The translations under genes and the position numbers were made by a program. Positions 32,641 to 44,959 of a DNA stretch of 64,000 nucleotides are shown piece by piece; position 1 is the first letter of the stretch, and every line of letters begins with the position of its first letter. Under the pieces are notes generated by a model that saw only the letters and a list, made by a program, of their open reading frames with translations, did no database searches and was not told the DNA's origin. The stretch is from Metallyticus violacea (lineage: Eukaryota > Arthropoda > Insecta > Mantodea > Metallyticidae), in contig CM060833.1 in the NCBI GenBank assembly GCA_030762175.1, positions 166,957,001-167,021,000 of the forward strand. The letters are read 5' to 3'.

Positions 32641-34136
32641 CCTAATTAGTCTTTTACCACAGTATGACAAGAAATCGCTTGAGCTCCAACGTCCCAAAAT
32701 ATTACACACTTAAGTAAATGAATATTAGTGTGCGAGAGTGGGCTGTTATAAATATTTAAAGTGCATACAATTTTTTCCCATTGAATATTAAAATAATTAT
32801 AAGCGTTAACAATTGCTACTGTCAGTTTTGAAAATATAATCAGCTTTATTATAAAATAATCAGTCAAATCAGCACTTTTATCTTTTTATGTTACTATGAA
32901 ATTTATTTCCTTTCTACTTATATAAACATAGAAGAAAGCACACTCAATAAATTTACACTTTTACTAAAATTTTGAAATCAAATCGAAATAAATATTTTGT
33001 ATAAGTATTGCTGGTACGCATCAAATGTATTTTTCAATTTTTGAAAATAAATCATGTGATTTTTTTTAAATATGAAATATACAATATAATTAAGATTCAA
33101 AATGTAGTATAATTAAAGTAAACATTTGTATTAAAACTTGGTTTTACGTTATGTAAATTGCTTATAAATTACGCGTACTATACGTAAAAAACGTAACAAG
33201 TAAATTACCTTGCCAACCCTGGTGGTAGAACAAGGACATCGTTTCCAGCATCTTCTATGATAAAAGGTAGGTGGATGCTGTAATTGTTATTTGCATGAGA
33301 GATCTACGCGCTTGAATTGAGGAGATACGTGCAGCCGACTCAGCCGGCAGGCAGCATGCTTCCAGCCGCGAGGTGCGCCGCAATCTCACGAACGAATATC
33401 CATTTGAAAGCACTGTACAAGCAAGACATTTTAGTTATAAGTAGGCTCACAAGCTGTGATTGGTCATATGAGCAACTTCAGAAACGCCAATCGGCAAAGT
33501 TAGTACAAACTTTAGCTTGCCACTTGCAGCAGGTGTTGAGGTAAACAGTTAAATACCTTACAGTGTAATTATCCATAATGGGACCTTCTGAAACCAAGAT
33601 GAAATTTAAAAATAGTACGGTAGCCTTTTTTTTCAACCTAGTGTTTGGATCAGTTTCCAAATAGTCGCATCAGTGTGAGTGTTGACTCGTTTTTCAGTAC
33701 ACTGGAGGGCAGCGAAGTTACATTAAACGAGCCCTTCTATATTTACAAAAAAGTTGTTTGGAATTATCAATCTAAGCATGAGGGGGTAAACCAGTGGATG
33801 GAGTAAAGCATCAGATACATACATATATGTGCATGACTGAAGAAAAATGTGGTGCTAATATGTCTAATTAACGTTTCTTTTGTTCTTTACAGCATACCGG
33901 AAGTTTCGCCTAAACTGAAAATGTGTTTCTAACTAGGTTTAAATTACCAGGCGATTCCTTGTGAAACCGGACACCACTGATTGAATCTTACAAAGCAGTA
34001 TTGCCTTAAAAAAATATATAAACAGGTTTAAAATTTGTAAAAAACCGATTCTAGTTTTAAGTTAAATTATTTGCGTAAATTAAAAGTTTAGAACAACATA
34101 AACAAAAAGGATAATGCTAGAGATATATTTTCAATA
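32641..34136. other. AT-rich intergenic DNA, nothing recognised
   Basis: A GC-richer patch at about 33300-33400 has no recognisable coding text. Confidence 0.45.
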
Positions 34137-34404
34137 GTATTTAACGCCCGTTTTTGCTACTGAGGCTTCACAAACGGTGAACACTGATGATACATGAGAT
34201 GAAATGATAAATTGGCAAAGAATTTATTTAAGGAAGGAAACGTTCCAGGTCTAAGTTTAGGGTACCTCCCCGGCATTTTCCATTTATGACAACTGAGGAA
34301 AACCTGGAAAAACCTCAGTCAGAGAGGACGATCCTAGCGGGATTCGAACCCCAGACCTCCCGCTCACAAGCCCGCGCCTTAAAGACCTCGGCCACCCGTG
34401 GCGG
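34137..34404 (-). repeat. SINE-A copy
   Basis: Minus-strand copy from atttaacgcccgtttttgct (34140) to a head ending ggccacccgtggcgg (34390-34404), with B box ggattcgaacccc in place. Full length. No clear target repeat. Confidence 0.92.
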
Positions 34405-34741
34405 TACTAGACATATAAAATTATTATTGTAGCCGATATTATACATCCTATAAATGTTCATTTGCCACATTTAATATAAACTTTTAACAGGGACAGACTT
34501 CAATTAATTCATATTCCATTCACTTTCCCATAGAAAACTATCATAACAACAAAGATATTAGCGGACATCTTTTCCTCTCTATCATATTTTGTCTCTCTGA
34601 CAAAAAGTGTGTCAAAGTTATTTTGATGTTTCGTCAGAAATTTCCATTAAAAATGTCGTTAAATTATGACACGCTGTAGTTTAATTGCGTCCAGAGGCGG
34701 CCATGCAGGATCGAACGATAAGTTACCTGTCACACTTTAAC

Positions 34742-34770
<29 letters not shown>
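34742..34770 (+). repeat. (TTA)n microsatellite
   Basis: About nine TTA units, lying at the tail end of the adjoining SINE-B. Confidence 0.95.
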
Positions 34771-34772
<2 letters not shown>

Positions 34773-34774
34773 GT

Positions 34775-35050
34775 TTATTATGTTTATTTAAGGATGTTCT
34801 TTAACATTTTTGGTCATTAATGCTCCATTCAATTCAAGATGTAAACCGGTCGATAAATTTTGCCTAGAGGCCTCTTCTTTCAGGCTTGAGGTTATTTTAC
34901 GTGCCATAAATCTATAACACGGAACAAAGATGTTACTTTTCTTCCGAAGGAAGCCATACTTAGCATTTTTATGTTCTTTAATCCATCACCACTGGTCAGA
35001 TTTGAAACCATGACCCTGATCCTATCAAGAAACTATGTAGATCACCAGCG
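34775..35050 (-). repeat. SINE-B, strongly diverged (old) copy
   Basis: Minus strand. Body features are recognisable (tttaaggatgttctttaaca, gaggcctcttctttcaggct, ttccgaaggaagccatac), but the head is badly eroded (catgaccctgatcctatcaag in place of the usual head text). It is the most diverged SINE-B here, implying a long history of the family. Confidence 0.8.
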
Positions 35051-35327
35051 CTGGTTGTGTGACATCGAAAGTTCTAAACACAAAACCAGAATGAAATTAT
35101 GTTGTATTAGACTGCAGACAACAAATGGTCATCGCCCCTTCACCATACACTTGTTATGCAACAGTTCTTGTTTACCTGCCGGCAGTGACTCATAGCTTTG
35201 TATTGACCTCATAAGTTGATATATTTCAATTGATGTTTAAGATTTCGGATACTAAGTGATAACTTTATCGGCATGTAGGAAGATATAAATATTTCTTATA
35301 GAAGTTTTTTTTTTTTTTGGGGGGGTT

Positions 35328-35625
35328 GTCGGTCCTGGTAGTGTAGTGGTAACCATACTTGCCTTCTAAACTCAAGATCGCGGGTTCAATCCGCCAGGGT
35401 TATGGATTTTTTTTTTCTGGGGTAAAATTCTAAGTATGGCTTCCATCGGAAGGGGAGTAAAGCCGTGGGTTCCGTGTCGTACATTTACGGCACGAAAAAG
35501 AACCTCAAGCCTGAAAGAAGAGGCCTCTGAGCAAAATTTGTCGGCTGTTGCACGCCCTGAATTGAATGGGACGCTGATGACCTGAGGTGTTAAAGAGCGT
35601 CCGTAAATAAAACAAATGAAAAAAC
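35328..35625 (+). repeat. SINE-B copy
   Basis: Head ggtcctggtagtgtagtggt at 35332, B box gggttcaatccgcc with a deletion, then the full body ending gagcgtccgtaaataaaaca. T- and G-runs precede it (35304-35327). Confidence 0.92.
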
Positions 35626-37420
35626 CCAACATGAATCAGTGTGGAGATCTGTGCTGGCTATTAATTTTTTATTCAGAAAAGAAAAAAAAAAAAAACATAT
35701 TACCAATGACGAAAATACTGGTGCTTTGTTTTTGAAAGATTTTATTTATAGTCATATACTTTGGACAAATAATAAAGGTTGAGCATATTGAATGCTATAT
35801 TCACTACAATACCGTTACACAGTAATATCGCAGAACATGCTGCTTGTGAAAACAGCAGAGAAAGGCTCTCTAGTACGAGTGTGACATTTAATCTATTGCT
35901 GTGTGGTCACAACAAGACACATACATACAATTAGACATTTTGGTAACAAATGCAATTTTATTTTGTTTTGTACAGCAGACATATAACAGAATACTCTTAC
36001 TAATGTTCTACGAGTCCAAATGATTTCTCTACAATGGAAGAACGTTTCAATTTAAAGAAAATCAGAACTTGTAACATGCCCCATTACTACCAAAATAATT
36101 GGCACTTCTTGTGTTTCTAGTTATCAGTCTTGGAAGTGTTTTTATTTTTCTCTCATTACTAAGAATTAATGAAGATAATTCTTGAAGATACTTTATGTAA
36201 AACGTTATTAGTTTTATTTTGGCAGGAGAGGTTCATACACATAATAAAAAATTCATCACTTCTTTGACCTCATTATCACTTCCAAAAATTGACCTTCAGG
36301 ATGCAAGCAATTGATAAGCTGAAGAAACAAGATCAGGGCTGTATACAGGAGTGTAAGAATTGAAGGCTCAATCTGCGAATAATGTTAAAAAAAAAAAAAA
36401 AAGTTGCAACAGCTGCATTATCATGACAAAAGTCCCTTGCGACTGCTCTGTATTGCTGGCTTAAGCGACTCTCAAATTTGCGGGTATCGGGCAGTGCTTA
36501 CTATTAAAGCTTTTTCGTGGCAGTTCTCAAAAATTGGTTATTTTAGAACCTAGAAGAAATTCAGCATGATTTTCTCCGAACCTCTTCCTCCTGGCTGAAT
36601 TTGCTTCCGTGCACACAACTTGCGATACTTCATACTTGGGGATCTGATGCTGACATCCAATCACGTAACCAAAACCTATAAGAAAGTGCGCCCGTTTTCA
36701 CGAATAATGCAAACAGACGATCAAACACCGACACTCATACATTTTTCTCTCGTCCACAAGGACAATTCCAAATTTTTACTGCATTCCTTCATGAATTTTA
36801 TGAGATTTTACAGCCACAGGACACAGAAATTTGATGACTGCTCCTTTACAGCGCATATAGCTAAGGGCGTCTATAGGGTTCAGTATGTCATGCAGTGCCA
36901 ACACCTACTCTAAGAACGCATCTTTCAGGAGTTTGAAATTCTTGATTTTTCGTTTCTTATAGCGCACTCAATTAGCTGTAACTTTTTGAAACACCCTCTA
37001 TCAACATACTAGAGATCGATTTCAAAATTGGGGAATGATAAGTCATAGATTGGTAATTAAAATACGAAAATATCTAAACACCTATCATTAACAATTTATA
37101 TTTATTACAAATGAAAACTATATTAAAGTATAAATTAAATGAGATGTTTTATCAGATACCTATGAACAGCTAGAAAACATGTCACGCGAAATGTTAATTG
37201 ACGTATCTGTATTTGGTAAATTGCATGTCATGGTTACAATTACACAAACATGTTATGTTGATTTTTCTTCAATTGTTTAACAGCTCCTGGTCATTTAGGA
37301 GGGATACCTAATTTTATTTTACTTTCGAATCTTCTAATGTTCGACAGTTTTGAAGCGTGAGCCAGTTTGAATTTCATAAAATATAGTATCTATTTCACTC
37401 TTAAAATGGAACAATGAAAC
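35626..37420. other. AT-rich intergenic DNA; a possible transposon end
   Basis: No coding text is supported. Near 36975-37000, gtaactttttgaaacaccctctat (as actttttgaaacaccctct) resembles the TIR of some mariner-type elements, but no partner end was found. Frame 36620-36913 (+) shows no family. Confidence 0.35.
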
Positions 37421-37423
37421 GAT

Positions 37424-38065
37424 ACAATATTTTGAATTTTGACCAATTACAGCCCCATATCGCAGTGAAATTATCGAAAAAAGTTATCAAATACGTTTTA
37501 TTATGCGACATGCATTTGTTTTATGGCCAGTGTAGCCAACTATAACCAACCTCCACTATATAATTCCTGAGCACGCATCACTGACCACCTTTCTGTGTTT
37601 TCAGTAATTGTAAATTTAACTAACTAATGTATATTCACTCAAGCAATTGTTTTTGTTTATTCAGCCGAACAGTCTGAAACAATTTTATAAATTATATAAC
37701 AATATCCGCCTAAGTAACCATAACTATTAATAAACACTTCAGAATAGTAAAATGTTTTCTCTGTTTTGTTTTTCTCAGTTGGTATTAGTAAACCAGGGTA
37801 GTGACTGTAATAGTAGACTTCCGTCTATTTCATTCTCACGGGCTCTTCCCCATTGACACAACTGACAATCGACATTCGTCTGTTGCTAGATGGCTTGAAA
37901 AGGTTAAGTATCCATAATACAAATGTACAACTATTACAATATTATAAGCCAAGTTTATGGGAATTATATTTAAATTTTTATTTTATTCGTGGAATAGTCC
38001 TAATAAATATCGCTTGAGGGTCTAAGCTTTCGGCAATCTCAGACCCTCGTGTGCTATTACTTGTG
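37424..38065 (+). repeat. R1b: unclassified repeat with terminal hairpin
   Basis: Starts near ttttgaattttgaccaatta and ends in the hairpin gagggtct (38016-38023) / agaccctc (38041-38048). It is similar throughout to R1c and to the reverse of R1a, including ccccatatcgcagtgaaatt, agcaatt-ttttt and gatggcttgaaaaggttaag. Uninterrupted by SINEs. Flanking target repeats were not determined. Confidence 0.8.
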
Positions 38066-38614
38066 ATAATTTACCAACATTATAACTACATTGTGGTTTG
38101 TTTATAACATCATGATCTTGCTATAGCTTGTCTACTCCACTTAGATTCATTGTTTGGCTTGTGCATTTTGCAATGTTTGGATGTCAGGAGGAAAAGGAAA
38201 TTATGTTTCATTTAATTCTCTTTACAAATGTGTAAACACTACTTCTTAAGACTGTTGATATTAACGGTTAAAGAAGATTGACCTGTCGTATAACTCTCCT
38301 AGTTCGGATATTAAAACGGACTTTCCATATGATTTAGCAGTTATGGTACACTTTTGTAGACGGTGGGTTAAAGTTCTGCGAGGTATTCTGTGTTTCCATG
38401 CTGCGGCATTTACCCACACAAGTTCTTCTCCAACAAGGGCGGCTGCAACCACCTCTTCGTGTCTACTGTACGTATATCATTCTTGTCATACACTCTTGGC
38501 ATACATAACAATAAAATATGAAATTTTCTCAGTACCCAATTAAAAAACTAACAGCCCCTAAGGGCCAAGGCTTAACGCAAGATCTCTGCGTCCTCTGTGT
38601 ATTGTTGATTTGGA
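38066..38614. other. Intergenic DNA, nothing recognised
   Basis: Frames at 38261-38543 on both strands lack family features. Confidence 0.45.
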
Positions 38615-38862
38615 TTGTTTATGGACGCTCTTTAACATCTCAGGTCACCAGCGTCCCATTCAATCCAGAACGTGAAACGGCCGATAAATTTTGCTCAAGA
38701 AGCCTCTTCTTTCAGGCTTGAGGTTCTTTTACACGCCGTAAATGTACCGCATGGAAAGCCATACTTAGGTTTTTTACGCCCGAAAAATACTGGTCGGGAT
38801 TGAACCTACAATATTGGGTTTAGGAGGCAAATATGGTTACCATTATACCACCAGGACCGATT
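38615..38862 (-). repeat. SINE-B copy with body deletion
   Basis: Minus strand, from tttatggacgctctttaaca to the head ataccaccaggaccga (about 38847-38862). About 40 bp of the central body (the acccacggctttacttccct block) is missing near 38750. Head and A box are otherwise intact. Confidence 0.9.
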
Positions 38863-39354
38863 GTCTCCGTATGGCGACACCTTGCACAGGTTATTTGTTC
38901 AGCCGTAGTCTACGACCAGGAAAGAAGCCGAATTTTGAACGTAAAAAGTGGGCTCATCGATTTCACAAGATGTCAGATGTCAGCTAACTGAGATGAGTTT
39001 AATGTTGGTAAGATAGTAAGAGTAACTTTACGTCTTGTATTAATAACAGTTCGTGAATTGCTGTTTACCACAATGTACATTGGACACTGCAAAGAAGGTA
39101 GAAAGTGGTACTTTTCACATTTTCCCTCCAGAACAAAATTTTAAGAGAAAAATGGAGCATTAGCATTTCAAGAGAATATGGTCGCAAATATGTAGTAGCT
39201 ATTCTAAGATCTGTAGCTTCAATTTTCAAGAAAATGATTTCAGTATAAACGACTATTACCAAATGAAGTGATTTCAGTATTCAGTTACTTTCCAAGTGAT
39301 AAACAGAAAGGCGGGAGTCGCAGATTCTATTCCCATTACATCACAGTCTAAAAA
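38863..39354. other. Intergenic DNA, nothing recognised
   Basis: No supported signal. Confidence 0.45.
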
Positions 39355-39942
39355 ACCGCCACGGTGGCCGAGGTCATCAAGGCGAGGACTCGTGAGCGGG
39401 AGGTCTGGGTTTCGAATCCCATCAGGACCGTCCTCTCTAACTGAGGTTTTTTTCCAGGTTTTGCTCAATCCACATTTTTTTGGATTGATTTATTTAAGGA
39501 CGCTCTTTAACATCTCAGGTCATCATCGTCCCATTCAATTCAGGGCATGAAACGGCCGACAAATTTTGCTCAGAGGCCTCTCTTTCAGGCTTGAGGTTCT
39601 TTTTCGTGCCGTAAATGTACGACACGGGACCCACGGCTTTACTTCCCTTCCGAAGGAAGCCATACTTAGGATTTTTACGCCCGAAAAAATCCATCGATCC
39701 TGGCCGGGTTCGAACCCGCGATCTTGGGTGTAGGAGGCAAGTATGGTAACCACTACACCACCAGGACCTCTCAATCCACATTAATGGCAAATGCGGAGGA
39801 GGTACCCTAAACTTAGGTCTGGAACGCTTCCTTCCTTAAAAAGGTATACTCCTTTCCCAGTTTATTATTTCATATCATGCACCGTCAGTGTCTAAGCCTG
39901 TGGTGTCTCAGTAGTAAAAACGGGCGTTAAACACTCAATAAA
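39355..39942 (+). repeat. SINE-A, split by a nested SINE-B
   Basis: Head at 39355 (ccgccacggtggccgaggtc), B box gtttcgaatcccatc, body to ttttgctcaatccaca. Then comes a SINE-B (39477-39769), after which the SINE-A body resumes with aatggcaaatgcggagg and ends gtagtaaaaacgggcgttaa near 39931. Confidence 0.93.
39477..39769 (-). repeat. SINE-B nested in SINE-A
   Basis: Minus-strand, nearly full-length SINE-B with a complete head ending ccaccaggacc. The 13-bp target repeat ctcaatccacatt is perfect on both sides (39464-39476 and 39770-39782). Several open frames in this interval are only SINE translations. Confidence 0.95.
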
Positions 39943-41039
39943 AACAAAGAAAAACTAAAATGAAGATAGTAAAACAGACAATAATGATGCAGAAAATTTA
40001 ATATCGACATCAATGAACTAGGAATACATGTCGATTCGGCGGCTGTTTTCAGAAATGCATTAGTATAAAGTGTAAAAACGTTTTTTAAAGGAAATTGAAC
40101 TGCCGACTGAGATATGCTGTGCATACGTAAATTAAAAAGCAAAATAAAAGTTTTGAGTATATCTAATCGGAAAAAATGGGGGTGTCTTCACTTGTAAATA
40201 ATATTTATAAATTTAAACTGGATGGAGAAAATAGTGAAACAAAGATTGTATTTCTTATATACATACAATTAATCAATTTTCATTAACTAACTAATATTAA
40301 TACTTCTTTTCAAAGCAATCATTAATCACGGAACTATAGGCGGTACTTAGTAGGAGTAGCTGAGGAGAACACAGATTATCTTGCGTAAACAACAGTCTAG
40401 AGCTACTAACAGCCCTTTGACATGTCTTATTAAGCTACGAGACTGAGGAGCGCTCCGTAATGCATGGAGACAATTTGCGTTCTTCCTGAAAAAAAATTAA
40501 AATTCACTTTTCGCACTTTAAAATGTATGGAACATGTCGGCCCGGTGAAATCTTTTAAAGTCTTCATTGTTCCCAAGTTTATAGGGAAGTTTAAATGCAG
40601 GGATTGTGATCAAAAAGAATTATGTGGCATTCTTATGACAGAATTTTTAAAACCCATTCTGTATAATCAAGCATGAAAAATTTACAGACATGAACGGGCT
40701 GGATGAGAAAATTCAGAACAAAACCTTTAAATCAAAAGGTTCTAAAAGCAAAGAAGGGATTCTGAAAGAATTGTTATCGAGAACTCAGGTAGCATTAATA
40801 ATAGTAGTATGCTGATTATGTTTTGCCCAAAGAACTTATAAATTTGTTAACATTTATTTTATTTATCATCATAAAATCGATCTAAACAACTGCCCCGTCA
40901 GTTTAATACGATATGAACGTAAATTTATATATTGTGAATATTTCAGAATGTAAGAAAGCTATTACATTCGAGATGATTTTGTACGCTTCTCATTTAAACT
41001 AGGCGGAACCACATCTGGTGGATTTGGAAATGACTCTTT
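39943..41039. other. AT-rich intergenic DNA, nothing recognised
   Basis: A frame at 40464-40676 (+) has no recognisable domain. Confidence 0.45.
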
Positions 41040-41230
41040 TCCAGGCCATGTAATCTTGTAGGCAAAGAGTCAGCATACATACATTCTTCATCTAAGATCG
41101 CTACCGCTATCAGGTAGCTGCCCAATTGTCATCGCGAGGCTGGGCCAACTTAGAAATTGTCTGAGCAGGTATCTTCCGGCCAGCAGTCTGCATTGCTAAC
41201 CACTAGACCAAAGAAGCGGTCACTCGGTTG
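41040..41230 (-). repeat. Degenerate tRNA-derived SINE (SINE-D)
   Basis: On the minus strand an A-box-like tggtctagtggttagcaatg (41199-41218) begins the element. A core caattgggcagctacctgat (about 41112-41131, read on minus) is shared with the copy at 56.1 kb. The B box is eroded. Confidence 0.6.
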
Positions 41231-41358
41231 CATAATGAAGCATTAAGTAGCACAAATCATAGCACGACGTGGTTGGCCCGTATGATTTGTTAAGCTTCAT
41301 GGTGATATTACCCCACATTATGCGCCAGACATGTGATCTCACACAGTGTTACTTGTCT

Positions 41359-41623
41359 CGACCGGCCGAGGTCACTAAGGCGCGGACTCGTGAGCGGGAG
41401 GTCTGGAGTTCGAATCCCGCCAGAACCGTCCGGCATGACTGAGGTTTTTTCAGGTTCTCCTCAGTGCTCATAAATAGCAAATGCCGGGGAGGTACCCCTA
41501 AACTTAGTCCTGGAACGCTTCCTTCCTTAAAAAAATCTTTCCCAATATATTATTTCATTTATCAGTGTCCACCACTTGTGATGTCTCAGTAGTAAAAACG
41601 AGCGTTAAATACTAATTAAAAAA
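41359..41623 (+). repeat. SINE-A copy with target repeat
   Basis: Head cgaccggccgaggtcactaa (41359), B box agttcgaatcccgcc, body and end cagtagtaaaaacgagcgtt. The 8-bp repeat acttgtct flanks it at 41351-41358 and 41624-41631. Confidence 0.93.
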
Positions 41624-41631
41624 ACTTGTCT

Positions 41632-43804
41632 GGAGAAATTTAGAAGAATCTTTATACAAGAGCTGCAGACAACACACAAAACATATTGACTGAAACATCG
41701 TTGAGCAAACATCGATGTCAGGTAAAACGAGTGCTATCTGTCGAATGTGTTGTAAACTATCTGACGTTATTATCTCTATTCCCCGAAAATACTTTCCTTG
41801 CATTTATGATAAAATTGGTATCTATCTGCTTATACAATATAGAAGGCCATGCAGTTTTATTATTTAATTTAGTATTCTTATTCATGTTTTAAAATAAAAC
41901 TGCATGGATAATTTACAGTAAATTTAAACATAATAAATAGATGGAAAATGCTACACAAACCATATTTATATATCTTTAAAAGAATTAATCTTAGAAGAAA
42001 GGCTTTATCTCGCGATGTTTCTAAAGGCCTCATATCGGCAATACTAAATAACTACTTTGTTTTGAAAATTGCCGCCATGATTCAACGTTTTCTAACAGTA
42101 TTTTGAATTATAGTTGGTTTAGACAATCATAAAATCTCTCCATCTTAAGTCGTGTAAATGTTGGGCTATTGTAGAGGGGGAGGGGGAGAAAAAGAAAGAA
42201 AAAAAAAACATTGTACGATACACGTCGTGTTTTTAAGAAGCCTGGCTTTTGTCCCACCTAATAACTTCTCGTTCGTCCAAAAAACTAGCACTTCAGGTAC
42301 TTTTAACGTCTATCTTGAGAGCAATAATGGAAACCTTTCACCCGCTAGAGAACGGTTCATATTCAAACAAAAACAAAAGAAAAAACCTTGCTGGCGAAGC
42401 GTGGCGCCTTTCTGCACCGCCAAAAGCAAACACAGAAACAGAAGAGTTAGAACTGAACAACCAGAACAAGGTTTCAGAGCTGTATAAGCAGCAAACACAA
42501 CGGCGGGCGTGTTCCTAATTTCTGTAGCTTTCCGTTTAGAATATTTTAGTAATAAGTAGTAACAGTAACAGTAAAGGTGAGCGAATTTCTTGTGTATTGA
42601 GTACACATCGATTTTTCTCCTACAGAAAAGAAATGCACTAGATATCGGCTTCTCTTAAATAATTACTAGAATTAATTGTATTTTTATATCAGTGCCTCCT
42701 TAGTACTCGGTTTCGTTTACAAGGAAAATGTGCCATGTTAAATTTCGAGGAACCAGTTTTTTGTTTTGCGCTCTGCAGAAGTACAAACTGGAGGGGAACG
42801 AATTGCGAAATGTCCAACGCTTGGACGATTTTTTATGAAACGCTTGTAGACCCAGAAATTATTATAAGTCGTAAAAATACTGAAAAGGTACGCTACTGTA
42901 TGGATAGTGTACATTTTGGTAGTAAAATATTGTGGTGTGTAGTAAAACAGAAATGAGTAATGAACAATACCAAATTTAAATGAGCTGATTAAATAATAAA
43001 TATTTACGTAAAAAGTGCATCTTTTCATTAAGAATGCATAAAAATGTTTAAACTGCTAGTTTGTATAAAAATATATATGGAGAGGAACTTAAATTATACT
43101 TAGGTATCTATAGATACCCTATTATTTTTAATGTAAGTAAATTAAACTTGAGTATTAATAGCTAAGATCTAGAAACTCAAAGAATTTGGCGGTATTAAAG
43201 TCTTCATCAGTAGATGGAAATATAAAGGAATAATCATACTACATCAACAAAATGTCAATACCAAGCAGCTGCCTATATAGATAAATGAACACTACCGTCA
43301 TAATGATAACAACGGAAACTCAAGTTAGAACGCTGCACAACCCTCTTACAACTTGTATGTCTTTTGTTTAGATATCGCATTAAATGATTATTACACGTCA
43401 AAACTTGATGAAAGCATTGTCTGGAGTAAGCCATAACACATAATTCTACAAATATTTAGTGATATACTTTTAATTGAATTACAATTAAAATCACAATATT
43501 TCATAGCTACTGTAGTCGATTTTTTATTTAATTACGTGCTACAAATCTCACACGAGGTTTCCGATAGGTGCAAGCACGGTGATTGAAAATGCAAGTGTAA
43601 ACGTAAGTGATTAAGAAATGCTCAAACTTTTCAAGATAACCTTATGTTATTTTGGATGACAATAAAATTTATCTACACTGTGATTACTATGCGAAAAGAA
43701 CAGGAGAAAACCGGAATGTAGGGTACGTCGGGAAATAAAACAAGAAAAGCTAAAACATGTACTTTGTAAGCATGCGTTTCATAGCAACAACTATTTCAAT
43801 CATG
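41632..43804. other. AT-rich intergenic DNA, nothing recognised
   Basis: Frames at 42158-42606 and 42735-43028 overlap on both strands and look like composition artefacts. The patch near 42395-42510 is GC-richer. Confidence 0.45.
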
Positions 43805-44715
43805 TGACGTCATCATACAATCGATCAAAGTAAGGAACTTAAAATTTTGAATTTTGACCATTCATAGCCCCATATCGCAGTGAAATTATCGAAAAGTTTG
43901 AACAAATCAGTTTTATAACGCGACGTGCATTTGTCTTCTTGTCAGTATAACCAACTGTATAACTCCACTATATGATTCCTGAACAAGCATCACTGACCAC
44001 TTTTCTGGGTTTCAGTAATTGTAAATTTAACAAACTTAATGTGTATTCACTCAAACAATTTTTTTTGCGTACAAAGCCAAACAGTCTGAAATAATTTTGT
44101 AAATTATGAAACAATATCTGCCTAAGCAACAATAAATCTTAATGAACGGTAGTTCAGAACGATAAAATGTTTTCATTGTATCCATAAGTAAGTATAATAT
44201 TTTATACAATTGTTAAATTCTCTCTTCTCTATTGGTACTGCTGAGAATCGACATTCATCTTTTGCTAGATGGCTTGTAAAGGTTAAGTATGCAGACTGAC
44301 TGATTTATTTATGGACGCACTTTAACATCCCAGGTCATCGGCGTCCCATTCAATTTAGGGCATGAAACGGCCGACAAATTTTGCTCAGAGGCCTCTCTTT
44401 CAGGCTTGAGGTTCTTTTTCGTGCCGTAAATGTACGACACGGGACCCACGGCTTTACTTCCCTTCCAAAGGAAGCCATATTTAGGAATTTTACGCCCGAA
44501 AAAATCCATCGGTCCTGGCCGGGTTCGAACCCGGGATTTTGGGTGTATGGTTACCACTACACCACCAGGACCGACGAAAAAAAGTATGCAGAATACAAAT
44601 ATGCAATTATTACAATATTGTAAGCCAGGTTTACGGAACTTGTATTTAAACTGTTGTATTTAGTCCTAATAAATGTCATTCGAGAATCTGAGCTTTCCAG
44701 ACCCTCTTGTGACAA
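43805..44715 (+). repeat. R1c: unclassified repeat, interrupted by SINE-B
   Basis: Starts near gtgacgtcatcatacaatcg (43805) and shares ccccatatcgcagtgaaatt, ggttaagtatgca and the rest with R1b. It ends in a worn terminal hairpin (gagaatctgag 44682-44692 / ccagaccctc about 44697-44706). A SINE-B occupies 44296-44581. Confidence 0.8.
44296..44581 (-). repeat. SINE-B inserted in R1c
   Basis: Minus-strand copy with a full body and head ending ccaccaggaccgac. The 11-bp repeat aagtatgcaga lies at 44285-44295 and 44582-44592 and is R1 sequence, so the SINE is younger than the R1 copy. Confidence 0.94.
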
Positions 44716-44955
44716 ATGAAATTTTAGATACTCTAAGCAACAATTTCATTTGCGGACATTAACATCCCTATATTTTTTTTAAGTTATGTATTTTAGGAGT
44801 GTATACTAATGGATGTTATTTCGCAATATATGATGCACACGGAGGGCGGGGCTAGCAAGTTTTATTAATGTTAAGTTTGGTACTTATGCTGGACATGATC
44901 ATACGAAGACTGGTCAGCAACAAATGACCTTGACAATATTCCTTAACTCATCCTC
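44716..44955. other. Intergenic DNA
   Basis: No supported signal. Confidence 0.4.
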
Positions 44956-44959
44956 ATAA

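Noticed and set aside
36620..36913. 97-codon frame on +
   Set aside because: No recognisable domain. A mariner-type TIR-like text lies nearby, so it may be transposon debris, but no coding match was found on either strand.
36975..37000. Stand-alone mariner TIR (aaacaccctct)
   Set aside because: Only one end was seen and no transposase text lies at the expected distance, so no element is called.
39515..39790. Open frames with the shared text MYDTGPTALLPF, NVRHGTHGFTSLPKEAI or EREASEQNLSAV (also near 6602-6904, 35372-35632, 44309-44663, 45912-46339, 54369-54657, 57468-57794, 60242-60649)
   Set aside because: They recur because they are translations of SINE-B in various frames and strands; the element is a Pol III type non-coding repeat, not a gene family.
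42158..42606. Overlapping frames of about 90-110 codons on both strands
   Set aside because: Purine-rich composition opens frames on several strands at once; no domain is visible and the frames contradict each other.
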